From contig CM034409.1 in NCBI GenBank assembly GCA_019925095.2, positions 8,306,501 to 8,370,500 on the forward strand: a stretch of DNA of 64,000 bases. Direction: 5' to 3'. Of this stretch, positions 31,963 through 42,237 are shown in pieces (position 1 is the first letter of the stretch; the number at the start of each line of letters is the position of its first letter). The stretch comes from Dendrolimus kikuchii. Lineage: Eukaryota > Arthropoda > Insecta > Lepidoptera > Lasiocampidae. Under the pieces are notes generated by a model, which was not told where the DNA came from, did not search any database, and saw nothing but the letters and a program-made list of their open reading frames with translations. Made by a program: the position numbers and the translations under genes.

Positions 31963-32070
31963 ATACAGAATGTGTTTTTTTAAAGTGACACTTCTTTAGA
32001 ATCATTGTGATTTGAAACTCGGTGAAACGAAAAAAGGCGCTAAAAAGAGATATTTAATCATTTAAACACT
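31963..32070 (-). repeat. Family E copy 4, partial
   Basis: 'GACACTTCTTTAGAATCATT', 'TGAAACGAAAAAAGGCGC' and 'AAAAAGAGATATTTAA' are the reversed right half of family E. Confidence 0.55.
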
Positions 32071-32165
32071 ACGCTCATAAAAATAGAGTTGGACATATTT
32101 TGAAGTTTTGAATTTCATAAATCAAATGTAAACTTGAGCTTTTGTTTCCTATTTTAGTATTTATA

Positions 32166-32518
32166 TCTTCTCTTATATATAAAATTCTTGTGTCGCAGTG
32201 TTTGTTACCAAACTCCTCCGAAACGGCTGAAACGATATGAAATTTTGTGTGCATATTGGGTAGATCTGAGAATCGGCCAACATCTATTTTTCATCCCTTA
32301 TATGATAAGGGTGATCCACCCTTAATTATATTTTTTTTTCAAAATTTCTTATTTATATTTTATGATGATTTGGCATTGAAAAATATATACAACTTCAACT
32401 TTTACCCTTCTACCACCAACCTCTATTTTTTAATGAGATAATACTGTAATAATTTAACTTACTTAAAATTACTAAAAATAATTTAAAAGGCAAAACAACG
32501 TTTGCCGGGTTAGTTAGC
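32166..32518 (+). mobile_element. Helitron-like element (H6)
   Basis: 'TCTCTTATATATAAAATTCT', 'CCAAACTCCTCCGAAACGGC', 'GAGAATCGGCCAACATCTAT' and terminal 'AACGTTTGCCGGGTTAGTTAG' minus its last base form a series well known in Lepidoptera. The usual CAGCTAG end has changed to TAGTTAG. A 64-codon frame inside is incidental. Confidence 0.7.
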
Positions 32519-32559
32519 ATGCGAAATCTACATGTTACACAATTTTTTCTATTCCATCC

Positions 32560-32665
32560 TAAGGTTACCTGGAAGAAATTGCTTTTAGTGATAAGGCCGC
32601 CTGTTGTTTTCTATATTTAAACTTTTTGAACTGTATCTTAATGTTTTGCAGTAAAATATATTCTA
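32560..32665 (+). mobile_element. LINE 3'-tail family F, sense copy
   Basis: 'GGTTACCTGGAAGAAATTGC' and 'TTTTAGTGATAAGGCCGCCT' match family F read in sense. The hairpin stem here (ATTGCT / AGTGAT) is held by G-T pairs, where other copies have ATCGCT / AGCGAT. Confidence 0.65.
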
Positions 32666-32964
32666 TTCTACCTACTCTTTGAAGAATTAATGGTTTTAGA
32701 ATCTTGACATTAATCACATTATTCAATCGGCCAATTATACAAATCTGATATAAGGGCGTGCGCGTGATGCTCTCGACTGGAAAATCCCCTGATTTTACAC
32801 GTCAACTATCTGACAGTTTGTTTGTCACCCTGTTAGTTTATAGGGCTGTGCTTCAATGGGTGTTTGGTGCAGATTACGTGTGTAATCTGCTGGCGTGGGA
32901 AGGCTATCTGTGGGGTTGTGCGAATATTATTATGGTTGAAGTTTCGGAAAACTTTCTTTGAATA
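32666..32964. other. Unassigned stretch
   Basis: No repeat matches. A 67-codon frame (32758-32961) has no motif I recognise. Confidence 0.4.
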
Positions 32965-33440
32965 TTTGTGAAAAGTTAATGAATCAACTTTAACTTGATT
33001 TTTAATAAAAAGGAGTCATTTTGGCATCACAGTAGAAGATTAAGTTGTCACTAAAAATCAGGGATTGATTATAAGTGAAATTTAGTTTATGAATCAAGTT
33101 TAACTTACAGTGCCTAAGGTTTTCTTAGGGTTTTCAGTTAAATCGGTCGATTTTATAGTTGATGGTGAGTTTTTACTGAAAATAGGTGATTAAATATAAT
33201 ACAAATTCACATGAGTCAAGATTAACCTATAGTGCCTAAAGATTCCTTAGGGTTTTTAGTTAAATGGGTCTCTTTGATAGTAAATGATAAGTTGGCATTG
33301 AGAATCAGCTATTGAAAATAAGTGAAATTTAGTTTATGAATTAAGTTTAACTTACAGGGCCAAAAGTTTAGGGTTTTTAGTTAAATAGGTCGTTTTGACA
33401 GTAGATGATGAGTTGACACAGAAAATTAGCAACGTGCCGC
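32965..33440. repeat. Tandem array, ~122-bp unit, four copies
   Basis: Each unit carries 'GAATCAAGTTTAACTTACAG', 'TGCCTAAGG', 'CTTAGGGTTTT(T/C)AGTTAAAT' and 'GAT.G.GAGTT'. The anchor TAAC(T/C)TA/TGA falls at 32991, 33101, 33223 and 33348, so spacing is 110-125 bp. No other copies are in the window. Non-coding. Confidence 0.78.
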
Positions 33441-33861
33441 ATACAATGCCGGCACATATAGCAATAAACTGAGTGTAAACGTCGCATGTTAAAAATGAAA
33501 CACCCAAATTCGCTCAGGCCTTTTTAGTGTTCCGTGGCTATTTTAGAAAAAGAAACGGAACCCTTATGTAATTATCATGTCTGTCTTTCCGTCTGTATGT
33601 GTGTACGTCTAAATTTGTATGTGACAGTACTGGGTCTATATAGATGAAAGAAATGAGAGTCTAGTTTGTATAATATTATTCTTTTAGTCTATTTTCTCGA
33701 GCATCAAGTTGAATCTACTGAACGGAATGAAATAAAATTCAACATAGATCTAGCCCTGCACTTCTAAGAACTTTTTGGTACAACCTCGTACAAACTAGAA
33801 CCATTTACAGAGTTATTATATAGGTAGTATAGATTATCATAAACGTCCTTTGTATTTAATA
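33441..33861. other. Unassigned stretch
   Basis: No recognised gene or repeat is seen. Confidence 0.4.
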
Positions 33862-34300
33862 CTAGGATATGCCCGCGACTTCGTCCACGCTTGAATTGAA
33901 ATTTTCGCGGGATTCCCAAGATACAAAGTACCACAGTATTAAAAAAACATAAACTACCGTTTTAGTTAAAACTGTGTGGGAATAAACTATTTTTTTGCAC
34001 CCGAACAACTATAAACCGCTGCCGGGAAAATTCCCGAAGGATTCCCAGGATAAAAATTTACACACATTTTATTACATAAAATTTACAATGGATCAGTAAA
34101 AAAATCGCATTAGAATTCGAAATCTGGCCATTTTTAATAATTCCCAAAATACTATCTGCGGGGATCCCAAGATAAAAAAGCGCAAATTTTAAGTATAAAA
34201 ATTTGCTATCCATCAGTGAAAAACGCATCGAAATCGGTTCAGTAGTTTTTACGTGAATCCCGAACAAAAAGATTAACATAAAAATTAAAAAACAAAAGAC
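33862..34300 (-). mobile_element. Hel-C copy 3
   Basis: The plus strand begins 'CTAGGATATGCCCGCGACTT'. Three modules at about 33900, 34026 and 34152 carry 'TTCCC..GGATTCCCAGGATA' type words, spaced 126 bp, then 'GGTTCAGTAGTTTTTACGTG'. A 100-codon minus frame (34058-34360) is AT-driven and not a gene. 34301-34654 after it is unassigned. Confidence 0.75.
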
Positions 34301-35035
34301 TACAAACACTGTTACAATTTTATATAAAACAATTATAAAATTACATATAATCGAACACAATGAAAGAAAACTTAACTTATATTATTTAGTAAATAATGTT
34401 ATATTATTACAAATATTTTCCTATATGACAACTTTTAGTTCACAAACTGGCCGATAATATCTTATTTATCAAGAGTAACCCGGATTCTAAACAAAAACTT
34501 GTTGTACCACCGTCCGAAACAGGTTACGTAACCAGCCGAATGTTTATGAGAATACGCGAAATTTTGATGTCTCAAGGCTGCTAACGACTTCAAAGCGAGT
34601 ACTGTGATTTTACTTGATCATACGAGTATACCTTATTCGCCCAGTAAAAATAACTGGAATAGCCAAACATTGCTTTATAAAGCCCAGGTGTGACCGCATA
34701 TGGAGTACTGTTCATACCTGTAGACTGGAGCGTCCATCTGCCAGCTTAATTCCCTGGACAGTATTCAACGTAGAGCCGTTCGCGTTGCCGATGGTCCCAA
34801 CTCACAGACCGTCTAGATATGCTTGGCGTTCGAAGATACTTCGCGTCTCTCTGCGTATTCTACCGAGTGTGTTACGAGGAGTGTTCTTAGGAGCTGTTCA
34901 GAATGGTGCCTTCGTCTTCGTTCTACCACCGTACCGCTCATCATCGGCTGGGCGTTCATCCGCGTTTCCTTGAGCCACTTCCCTCACGTACGCAACGTTT
35001 CTCAAGAATGTTTCTCTTGTGCACCGTGGGGATTT

Positions 35036-35244
35036 TTTTTTTTTATTTCTCCTTCCATCGGACGAACAAGATTTATCCGATTTTAGATATCTTTCTTTTA
35101 CATTTTGATTCTAATTTCTAAGTACACTTTTTTCTTACTTGGCTAGGCTATTACATTGTTCTCTTATGTGCTACTATATACCTATATGTGCTGTTTTTTG
35201 TTACATGTTCTATTATTGCTATCTTATTTACTATTTATTAATAC

Positions 35245-35285
<41 letters not shown>

Positions 35286-35683
35286 TTTTGTATTTTTATT
35301 TATCTAAGTTTTATTTCTATGTACTGTTTTCTTAACTATCCTTATACAATAATCTATGAACTTTTCTACCTTGGTTTTTTGCATCAGATCCGGCATGTTC
35401 CGGAAGGTAATATCTGTTTTAAGCTCTATTGCCAAGTCATTCCTTTCCCGGGAATATACGGGACACCAGAATATGATGTGCGGTATGTTCTCGTCTTCGT
35501 CGTTGCTGCAGATGCACGAGGGATTCTCCTTACACCCGAAACGGTTCAGGTACTGGGAGAATCCCCCGTGCCCCGTGAATAGTTGGGTGTGCAAGTCGGT
35601 GAGGCCGACTTGCCTAATTACCGTTCTGGCCCGCGTGACATCCGGTAAGAAGAGTTTCGTAACGGATGCCGTTGACTCTTGAG
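35036..35683 (-). mobile_element. LINE-J (R1/I-like) inserted in LINE-Z
   Basis: A 648-bp minus-strand insertion flanked by a perfect 12-bp duplication, CCGTGGGGATTT (35024-35035 and 35684-35695). Poly(A) shows as T9-10 at its left edge. The 96-codon frame 35304-35594, extendable upstream in frame, has 'QLFTGHGGFSQYLNRFGC' and a Cys/His cluster (C-x-C ... H ... C within about 25 residues), as at the C-terminus of R1/Jockey/I-type LINE ORFs after the RT/RNase H region. The catalytic part is missing. The 3' UTR includes a (TA)n microsatellite. Clade not resolved. Confidence 0.85.
35249..35284. repeat. (TA)n microsatellite
   Basis: An uninterrupted TA run lies within the 3' UTR of LINE-J. Confidence 0.9.
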
Positions 35684-35862
35684 CCGTGGGGATTTGGATT
35701 GAGCTCCCAGATGAAGTTTTCCCACAGTGCTACGATATGAAGTTTTTATAATGGGTGTCATAAGATTTCTTCGAGGCTGGCAACGCATTGTTGATATCTC
35801 TGGTGTCACAAGTGGTAAACACTTTCTATCAGATGTCTGCTGTACTCCAGCTATAAAAAATG

Positions 35863-35975
35863 TGTTTTATTTCGAGTTAAATAAGGTTGAATTTATATGT
35901 TTATCTCTTGTTAGTGTCTGATTTTCGTTTTACCGAGTTTCAAATCACAACGATTCTAAAGAAGTTTTACTTCAA
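35863..35975 (+). repeat. Family E copy 5, 3' part
   Basis: 'GTGTTTTATTTCGAGTTAAA', 'TTTATCTCTTGTTAGTGTC' and 'CAACGATTCTAAAGAAG' match 951-1078, the same subfamily. It abuts the A-rich tail of LINE-Z. Confidence 0.65.
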
Positions 35976-36113
35976 TAGAGTAGGTACTTACATTACAGTG
36001 TCAGCGGTTTACGCCGACACTTGCATTTTAACATACCATACATAGAAGTACTCGGGTGGTCGACAAAGAGCGTATGATCCTTAATACAAACATGGGATAA
36101 AATAACATGTATC

Positions 36114-36393
36114 ACGAATTCTTTATAGATAACAGATATACAATGCAAAAGTGGATGGATGCAGAAGTCGTGGGAGGCCACGACACATTTTCCATCATCA
36201 AATTGATCGTGTACTAGCAGAAGGTGATGTCAGGAGCCTTAAGAACAGACGAGCGTGCATGAGAAGAGTTATGAATGTCAAAGAAGCAAGTGAGGTGTGT
36301 AAGAATAAGCCTGAATGGCGCTCTGTTGTTCGTACCTACCCCGCAAGGGAACTGGCGTGAAGTTATGTATGTATGTATGTACGAATTCTTTAT
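36114..36393 (+). mobile_element. LINE-P fragment with perfect 13-bp TSD
   Basis: A 254-bp insertion (36127-36380) is flanked by ACGAATTCTTTAT on both sides (36114-36126 and 36381-36393). It contains the last ~75 codons ('GCRSRGRPRH' ... 'YPARELA'), TGA and a (TATG)n tail. The frame is open from 36151. It is one of the youngest-looking insertions. 35976-36113 before it is unassigned. Confidence 0.92.
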
Positions 36394-36758
36394 GACATGA
36401 TTATTATGACTTAAGAATGATATAGATATGATAGACATATTGTGTAGTTTTTTGTGTGGTCTTGTATTATTTAATTCCTTTTTTTATCTAATTTAATATA
36501 ATATAATTTTCTTATAGTTGTATGAGCCAAATGCGTAACATGTTTTTTTTTAGTGGAAACTTAGCTGATATATGTATAAATTTATGTATGTTATATTGTA
36601 AGAACAATAATTATTGTATGTTTTCCAAATAAATTAAATAAATAAGCACAATCATATTATCAATGAACATAAGTTTATCAATAAAAAAATTACACCTTAC
36701 AAACATTTATATTAATTAACATCCTAATATAGGATCAGGACAGCCTAAAACCCCCTAA
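36394..36758. other. Unassigned AT-rich stretch
   Basis: No gene or repeat is recognised. Confidence 0.4.
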
Positions 36759-37309
36759 TCTATATACTAATTCGTGAAGCAAAAACTTTGTACCCCTTTT
36801 TACGAAAATTGCGTGGACGGAAGAGTATGAAATTTCGCACACTTATAGTATTATACTAGCTGTCACGGCAGACGTTGTTCTGCCCTGAAGAAATAAAATT
36901 TAGAACCCGATTGCAGCGCCACCTACCGGGTCCAAATGTAAGCTATCCTATCTTTCAAGTCCGGATCAAACTGCACACGGTGTGCAAATTTGATTAAAAT
37001 CGGTCAAGTAGTTTAGGAGTCCATCGCGGACAAACAACGTGACACGTAATTTATATATATTAAGATATAGAGAAGAAGTGACGAATGCTATTATTTTTGT
37101 AAAATTTTGCATAAAAGATACACTACATCAATAAAAAAATTCATTACACACACTACCATGTATTTGACGCACACACGCAAATATATAGTCTTTTGTTTAT
37201 TGTTAAAGTCAAATTAACATTGTAGCCTTGGCGAAATCTGTAATTATAGAAGTATAGTCTTTGATATTAATTCTTGTGTCGTCGAATTTCGACCACGGGC
37301 GACCACTAA
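36759..37309 (+). mobile_element. Hel-D copy 2, interrupted by H7
   Basis: It starts 'TCTATATACTAATTCGTG' and ends 'CACGGGCGACCACTAA' (CTAA fits CTRR). It is colinear with 25549-25893 once 36856-37065 is removed. The rejoined host reads ...CTTATAGTATTATA + TATAGAG..., matching the uninterrupted copies. Confidence 0.8.
36856..37065 (-). mobile_element. Helitron-like element H7, nested in Hel-D
   Basis: Read on the minus strand it starts 'TCTTAATATATATAAATTAC' and ends 'CTGCCGTGACAGCTAG' before T, 210 bp in all. It sits exactly between A and T of Hel-D with no target duplication. The body includes 'GGTAGGTGGCGCTGCAATCG', as in H1. No coding. Confidence 0.85.
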
Positions 37310-37854
37310 TATACATAATCGGACAAAAATTCTAAACGTTGCATTTTCAAATTTGCTGGTTTGCATTAGTCCCCTTTTCTTTGCATTTTGAAATACATTG
37401 TATCAATACGACACCCCCAACAGTTATTACAGAAGATACTTACAATGATTCTCGTTAAAAAAGCAATTCAATACTGTAACGATTTGTATTAAAGAGACAA
37501 CCGTTTAAAACCAAATATTAAATAAGGTAATTTAATGTCAAATTGCGATGAGAGTGGCCACCCTGTATTATTAGTCGATAATTTCAGTATGTTGGCAACA
37601 CTCGGCGCCGCGGGCGTCATATGTGCGCACGCGACGGGCTCGCTTCAATTACAAGCATGCGATTGGTCGAACCACGACGAATCCTATTAATATAACAAAC
37701 GAGAAAGTATGCGAGGATGGTTTGTTACACTGTCATTGAAAAATTAGAGAACCGATTTTGAAGATGATCAGAAGATAAATATAATCATAATGATAGTATG
37801 GCCGCGCAGTGCGAGCAAGGCGCGAAGCGTGTGGAGTGGCAAATAAGGGTCATC
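37310..37854. other. Unassigned, with a CpG-rich spot
   Basis: 37595-37690 is CpG-rich ('CTCGGCGCCGCGGGCGTC', 'GTGCGCACGCGACGGG') in AT-rich surroundings. No gene or repeat match. Confidence 0.4.
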
Positions 37855-38045
37855 GCTCATTAGAGCCATCAGACAATCACCGCCTCCTACGGGTGGATCT
37901 GGGTTGTCAACCAGTGAACATCGTGATTCACAAATTGCCGAGTAGCCTACCGGCGCTTGATACATGAAGAAATCCGAGCAGCGGGTTGTCCACAGGTGGT
38001 TTAGTCGCCGTCCGCGCGTGGACATTTACGAGTGAGGTGATCCAT
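37855..38045. repeat. Family N copy 2
   Basis: It matches 17375-17590 and is the better preserved copy ('ATTGCCGAGTAGCCTACCGG', 'GAGCAGCGGGTTGTCCAC'). The 85-codon minus frame (37768-38025) across it has no recognised motif. 38046-38299 is unassigned. Confidence 0.6.
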
Positions 38046-38299
38046 TTTTGATCGAGTGCCAAGTGGTTTTAAATAGATATAACCTTTACCACATAATCGC
38101 CCTGTACCCAACCGGAAAGCCAGACGCATCAAGAGATGTAGTTAACGATCCTGTTAATTTTGAGGACAAATGCAGACAAAGTTGCGGGCCGCAACTAGTT
38201 ACCTATCTTCCATATTCTGTGTATCGCTCCTTGAGTTGTTAGCTTGATATTTTTTTCGCAGAAGGTATCATATTTTCCGTCTTCAAAAGTATCTTATGC

Positions 38300-38650
38300 C
38301 CGGCCAATAATTGAATTGCCCACGGCTTGATTATCCAATCCAATCTCATCGAATGAATGCCTCCATACTAGAAGAGCTCGAGATTGGAGATCAGATTATT
38401 ATTATGCCAACAACGTATACTGAAGTACTTTGGCCACATAGTCCGAAAGAACGCAGATAATATGAAGAGCTCGCGGTAGATCTCCAAATAGGTGCCTTGA
38501 CCAGGTTGCTAAACAGCTGGGCATATCAATAAATTTAACTCCACTCTACTTAAAACCGATCTTGGTGTAAGAGAACAAATATTCACTGCGGTCAAAGTCA
38601 CCATCCTTAGCTGTGAGGGAACAACTTAGCACAAGAAGGTTCATTATCCA
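38300..38650 (+). mobile_element. LINE-T C-terminal RT remnant 2
   Basis: Broken frames encode 'LEELEIGDQ', 'LKYFGHIVRKNADNM' and 'REQIFTAVK'-like words matching 19860-20140. There are many stops and deletions. Directly followed by family S. Confidence 0.6.
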
Positions 38651-38654
38651 GGTT

Positions 38655-39215
38655 GAATCAATGAAGGAAATCATAAAGTTATTTGGGACGGGGGAACTGG
38701 GACTGAGAGATGAGACAGGAGGAATGAAATAAGGGGATAGGATACGGAAGATGGAATATAGATATGGGCCAGTGTGCCATCGGAACTCTCACTCATCGGA
38801 GGAAACACGATTAGCTCAATGTTTTTTTTAATTTATCTTTTTATTGTAGGAGTTCAGCAGAGAGGCAGACGGCCTACCTGATGAAAAGCGGTTACCATCG
38901 CCTATAGACATTTGAAACATCAAAAGTACTACAGATGCGCGACTGCTCTCTTAAAGGAGACTGGACTGGCCACTAATGCCGGAACGCAACCCAAGGTTGT
39001 TATGGAAGCTTACTCTAAACCAGGGGTGGTAGCCGTCCAGACAGGTAAATACCTTACCACCGTGTTTTGTTGCCTCTTACGACAGGCCACCCAGTCGCAG
39101 GAAATTATATTCTGTCTCCGTTTCTGCACGGCTAATCGTTTCGCACCGATATTCTATGAGACCTTGGTATCACACCGATCGAACCAGCCCTAAGAGCTGT
39201 AAGATAATGATTCCA
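38655..39215 (+). repeat. Family S copy 2, interrupted by SINE-A
   Basis: The left part is 38655-38821 ('GGACGGGGGAACTGGGACTG', 'ACACGATTAGCTCAA') and the right part is 39135-39215 ('CTAATCGTTTCGCACCGATA', 'GGTATCACACCGATCGAAC'). Deleting SINE-A restores the order of the 15429-15659 copy. Confidence 0.7.
38822..39134 (-). mobile_element. SINE-A copy 10, nested in S
   Basis: Minus-strand copy. The T-rich tail is at 38822-38847 and the 5' end 'GCCGTGCAGAAACGG' reversed is at 39118-39134. The 93-codon frame across it continues into family S and is not a gene. Confidence 0.85.
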
Positions 39216-39982
39216 GCATGGCTCTACCACGCACAAACGTCTTATGAGAAGTGAAGCAACTGAATGGATTGTATAGGAACCGGCCGCAAACAGATCGGCA
39301 GATCGTTTGTTCCTTCACACCTTAAATGAACTGCTAAACCCTGCATAGTATGATACCATAATAAAATTCTTCGGACCTCATCAAAATACCAATCAAAGCG
39401 ACTTATGGTTGGTATACAGGCGAAAATGACTCGCCTTGTACCATATGAAGCAAGAACTAACCGTGGATTATTACCGTATGCGCTAATGACGTACGTTTCT
39501 GCCCTTTAATTGCACGTCGAATACTTTATATACCCTCCTATAGAACCTTTTTACAAAGACATAAAGTCTATTATGATTTGGTACCACAGCAAAACATAAC
39601 TTGGTAAAGAGTCTCGCCGCAATCGTTGCATGAAAAATGTATGAAGTGTAGATGTCGGGAAGTGTGTAAAAAGTAACAGTATTGAAACAGATTTTGATCT
39701 GTGGGCTTGAAGGGTATCATATCTGAATAGGTTTTTGCTTATTACTTGTTATTGGAGGCGGTTTCGATATTATATTTGGTCGGTATCTTAATGTAAGATG
39801 AGTTCGCGAAAATTTTTCAACTACTGAGGTTTCCCTCAGACGAACGAATTAGGTAGACTAAGATCCAAGTCTCCAAGCTCGCAGAGTGAAGGCGGCTATA
39901 GGAAGTCGATATTTTTGGAAAAGAAATCGAATTTATATAGGACCGTGAAATAGTTAAGAGAACTGACAATTAAATAATCAAA
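39216..39982. other. Unassigned stretch
   Basis: No gene or repeat is recognised. Confidence 0.4.
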
Positions 39983-40158
39983 TTAGGCTGCCTGTCCATT
40001 GAAGCGGAGCGAGGCTGCGGAGCGCAGAAACGGAGAAATATTAACCAATAAGATTGCATATTAATTCGTTAATAGACAGGCAGTCAATCTTATTGGTTAA
40101 TATTTCTCCGTTTTTCCGTTCCGCAACCTCGCTCCGCTTCAATGGACAGGTAGCCTAA
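39983..40158. mobile_element. Palindromic MITE (~176 bp)
   Basis: The ends are TTAGGCT...AGCCTAA. The inverted arms are about 75 bp, with 'CCTGTCCATTGAAGCGGAGC' left against its near-exact reverse complement right, and inner 'AAATATTAACCAATAAGATT' also inverted. Flanks allow a TA duplication (Tc1/mariner-like) or extended TIRs. No transposase. Confidence 0.85.
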
Positions 40159-40487
40159 GTCCGGTAAAAGTTGTAATTGTTTCCACTGGATATATTAGGT
40201 ACTAATAACCACACAGACGCAAATCACGTGTATATTGTGTGCATACAAATTGTAAAATGTGCTTTACTTTTGTTCACGTGGACTCCGTCCATAATTAATT
40301 AGTTCGTCTTGAGTTTGAAACAGAAACATAGTTACAACATAAGCATGAAAGAAAGACAAAGCAATCAAATGAAATTAATTTTTAAGCAAAAAGACAGAAA
40401 GATTATGGTGACATTAAAATGACAGTCTCCCGGTAAGAAACGTATGAAAACTTAGACTACAACTGTAAGTTTTGCTTGCGAAAACTT
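40159..40487. other. Unassigned stretch
   Basis: No gene or repeat is recognised. Confidence 0.4.
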
Positions 40488-40720
40488 CTAAGCCGTGGTA
40501 ACTTAGTGGTTAGCTCACTCGCGTCTCACACTCAAAAGGCGCAGGTTTAAATCCGGACCAAAAAGCTTGCAACATATATGCAGATAAAACCCGCAGATCG
40601 AGTTAACCGATGTGTCAAACACGCCAATCCGCCTTGAATAAGTGTGGCGGGTATACTATCCGCTTCCCTAAAAATTTGTGAGGCCTGAGCTCATTAGTGG
40701 AACATTTATGAGCTGTTATA
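40488..40720 (+). mobile_element. tRNA-type SINE-K copy 1
   Basis: The head 'TAAGCCGTGGTAACTTAGTG' plus 'GTTAGCTCACTCGCG' looks like an A-box region, and 'GCAGGTTTAAATCCGG' occupies the B-box position. The body 'ACCGATGTGTCAAACACGCC' and end 'GTGAGGCCTGAGCTCATTAG' match the SINE at 61951. Decayed, so no functional tRNA. Confidence 0.8.
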
Positions 40721-40841
40721 TACATGCTACTGGTTACATGTATGGCGGCCAACCCCAATATTTATTGTACCCACAATTTCTATACATTATTATGCAAAAC
40801 TGTACAGACTACACCTTCTTGTGAAATTTCATCCACATAAT

Positions 40842-41158
40842 CATCCGTGCAGGAACGAAGAAAGAATACAATTTCCTGCGGCCAGGCGGCCTGTTGTAAG
40901 AGGCGGCAAAACAACCCACAGCCAGGTGGTAGACTATTTGCTCGACTGGATAGTGACCACCCCTGGTCTAGAGTATGCCGGCATAACAACCTTGCGTTGT
41001 GTTTCGCCATTAGTGACCAGATTCCAGTCCCCCTTAAGAGAGGAGCAGCGCATTTGTAGCACCTTTGGTGTTGCAAATGTCCATAGGCGATGATAACCAT
41101 CGCATCCATCAAGTGGGAAGACTGACTGTCTGCTGAACTCGTGCAATAAAAAAAAATA
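40842..41158 (+). mobile_element. SINE-A copy 11, full length
   Basis: From 'ATCATCCGTGCAGGAACG' to 'CTCGTGCAATAAAAAAAAAT'. The hairpin region 'GTAGCACCTTTGGTGTTGC' is consensus. Four open frames on both strands (up to 130 codons) overlap it, and none is a gene. Confidence 0.9.
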
Positions 41159-41993
41159 AACCCACATCTCAAAGAAAAATGGCTGGATCATATACAGACA
41201 GACGGACAAGCAGACACGGCGATTGTATAAGTAATAGCCGAACACAGGTCGGCAAGGCTATTTATTATCCGAGAATAAAAGGTAATACTCATTTGTAAAC
41301 TATTTTATTCCAAGCATACTTCTACAAGAAAGTCGATCTAATAATCTAACACCTAATTTTAAATTATGAATGACGCACAATAATTTGTCACCCTAGAGCG
41401 CTACTACATGTGCATCGGACCAAAGTCCAAATACCTGCATCCGACCAAAATTGGAGTGAAGATCTGTCTCGTTGCTCTGTCCGCATGCTTTTATATTCGA
41501 GCGAAGACGGAAGGAGTTAAATATTGGGTTATTCGATTCAACTGCCCTTTAATATTATCTAACATAAAGAGTACCTAGTATAATAAGAACATGCATTAGT
41601 ATATAAGTTTTTTTTTCTCTTTTAACTGGTATGTTATAGACTTAGTTATAAGTGACCTATGTATGTACACCCGGGCATATCTTGTTCGCCTGGGAATACC
41701 AGTGCTGAATAAAATAAAAAAAATAAAAAACATGCAGAGTTCTGTTTCTGTAAAATCGGCTACGGAACCCTAAAAAGTATGGTCATCTCTTTCAAACTGA
41801 ACATGATATGCCATTAAGTCCTAATCAAGTGGGAACAACTCCTGTGTGGCGGTACTTTTTTCACTGAAACATTTGGAGCGTTTCCCGGCCCTTGTTTACG
41901 TTGCAACAAAAGGTTGTTCGTCAATAACTTTTTACTCGAGATACTTGCATATATTTATATCTAATGCAGAAGAAACGTAATATAAAATCTTGC
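41159..41993. other. Unassigned stretch
   Basis: No repeat matches within the window. An A-rich end 'TAAAATAAAAAAAATAAAAA' at 41708 could be an old retroelement tail. Confidence 0.4.
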
Positions 41994-42237
41994 AAGGTGG
42001 TAGGGCATTTGCCTGACTGGATGGCTACCACCCCTGGTCTAAAGTATCTCGCCATAACAACCTTAAGTTGTGTTCCGGCATTAGTGACCACGTTCCAGTC
42101 TCCCTTAAGAGAGCAGCAGCGCATTTGTAGCACCTTTGGTGTTGCAAATGTTCATAAGCGATGGTAATCGCTTTCCATCAAGTGGGCCGTCTGCCTGTCT
42201 GCTGAACTCCTGCAATAAAAATAAAAATAAAAAAATA
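41994..42237 (+). mobile_element. SINE-A copy 12, 5'-truncated
   Basis: It starts at 'GCAAGGTGGTAGGGCATT' and ends 'CTCCTGCAATAAAAATAAAA' with an interrupted A-rich tail. Confidence 0.88.

Larger units (their letters stand above)
34655..35862 (+). mobile_element. LINE-Z (CR1-like) copy 2, interrupted
   Basis: The C-terminal RT ORF is spread over three frames. From 34665 it encodes 'KAQV', then 'MEYCS', 'QLNSLDSIQRRAVRV' and 'WAF'-region words, and after 35695 the 'ELPDEVFP', 'SF' and 'GVIRFLRGWQR' end. The tail is 'GTCTGCTGTACTCCAGCT' and ATAAAAAA at about 35850. Colinear with 47200-47745. Split by LINE-J at 35036-35683. Inactive: it lacks the RT core and has several frameshifts. Confidence 0.8.

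Noticed and set aside
35139..35582. 147-codon plus-strand frame
   Set aside because: It runs antisense through LINE-J and its (TA)n run, giving a Tyr/Ile-rich artefact. The minus-strand frame holds the real LINE motifs.
39983..40158. Bacterial-type terminator or replication origin
   Set aside because: The ends, size and arm structure fit a MITE, and nothing in the window is bacterial.
40488..40570. Functional tRNA gene
   Set aside because: The A- and B-box-like words are degenerate, the cloverleaf is incomplete, and the sequence continues into a SINE body also present at 61951.
40780..41172. 130-codon minus-strand frame and several overlapping frames
   Set aside because: They lie in SINE-A copy 11. 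Similar frames recur in other SINE-A copies on both strands and reflect the repeat, not a gene.
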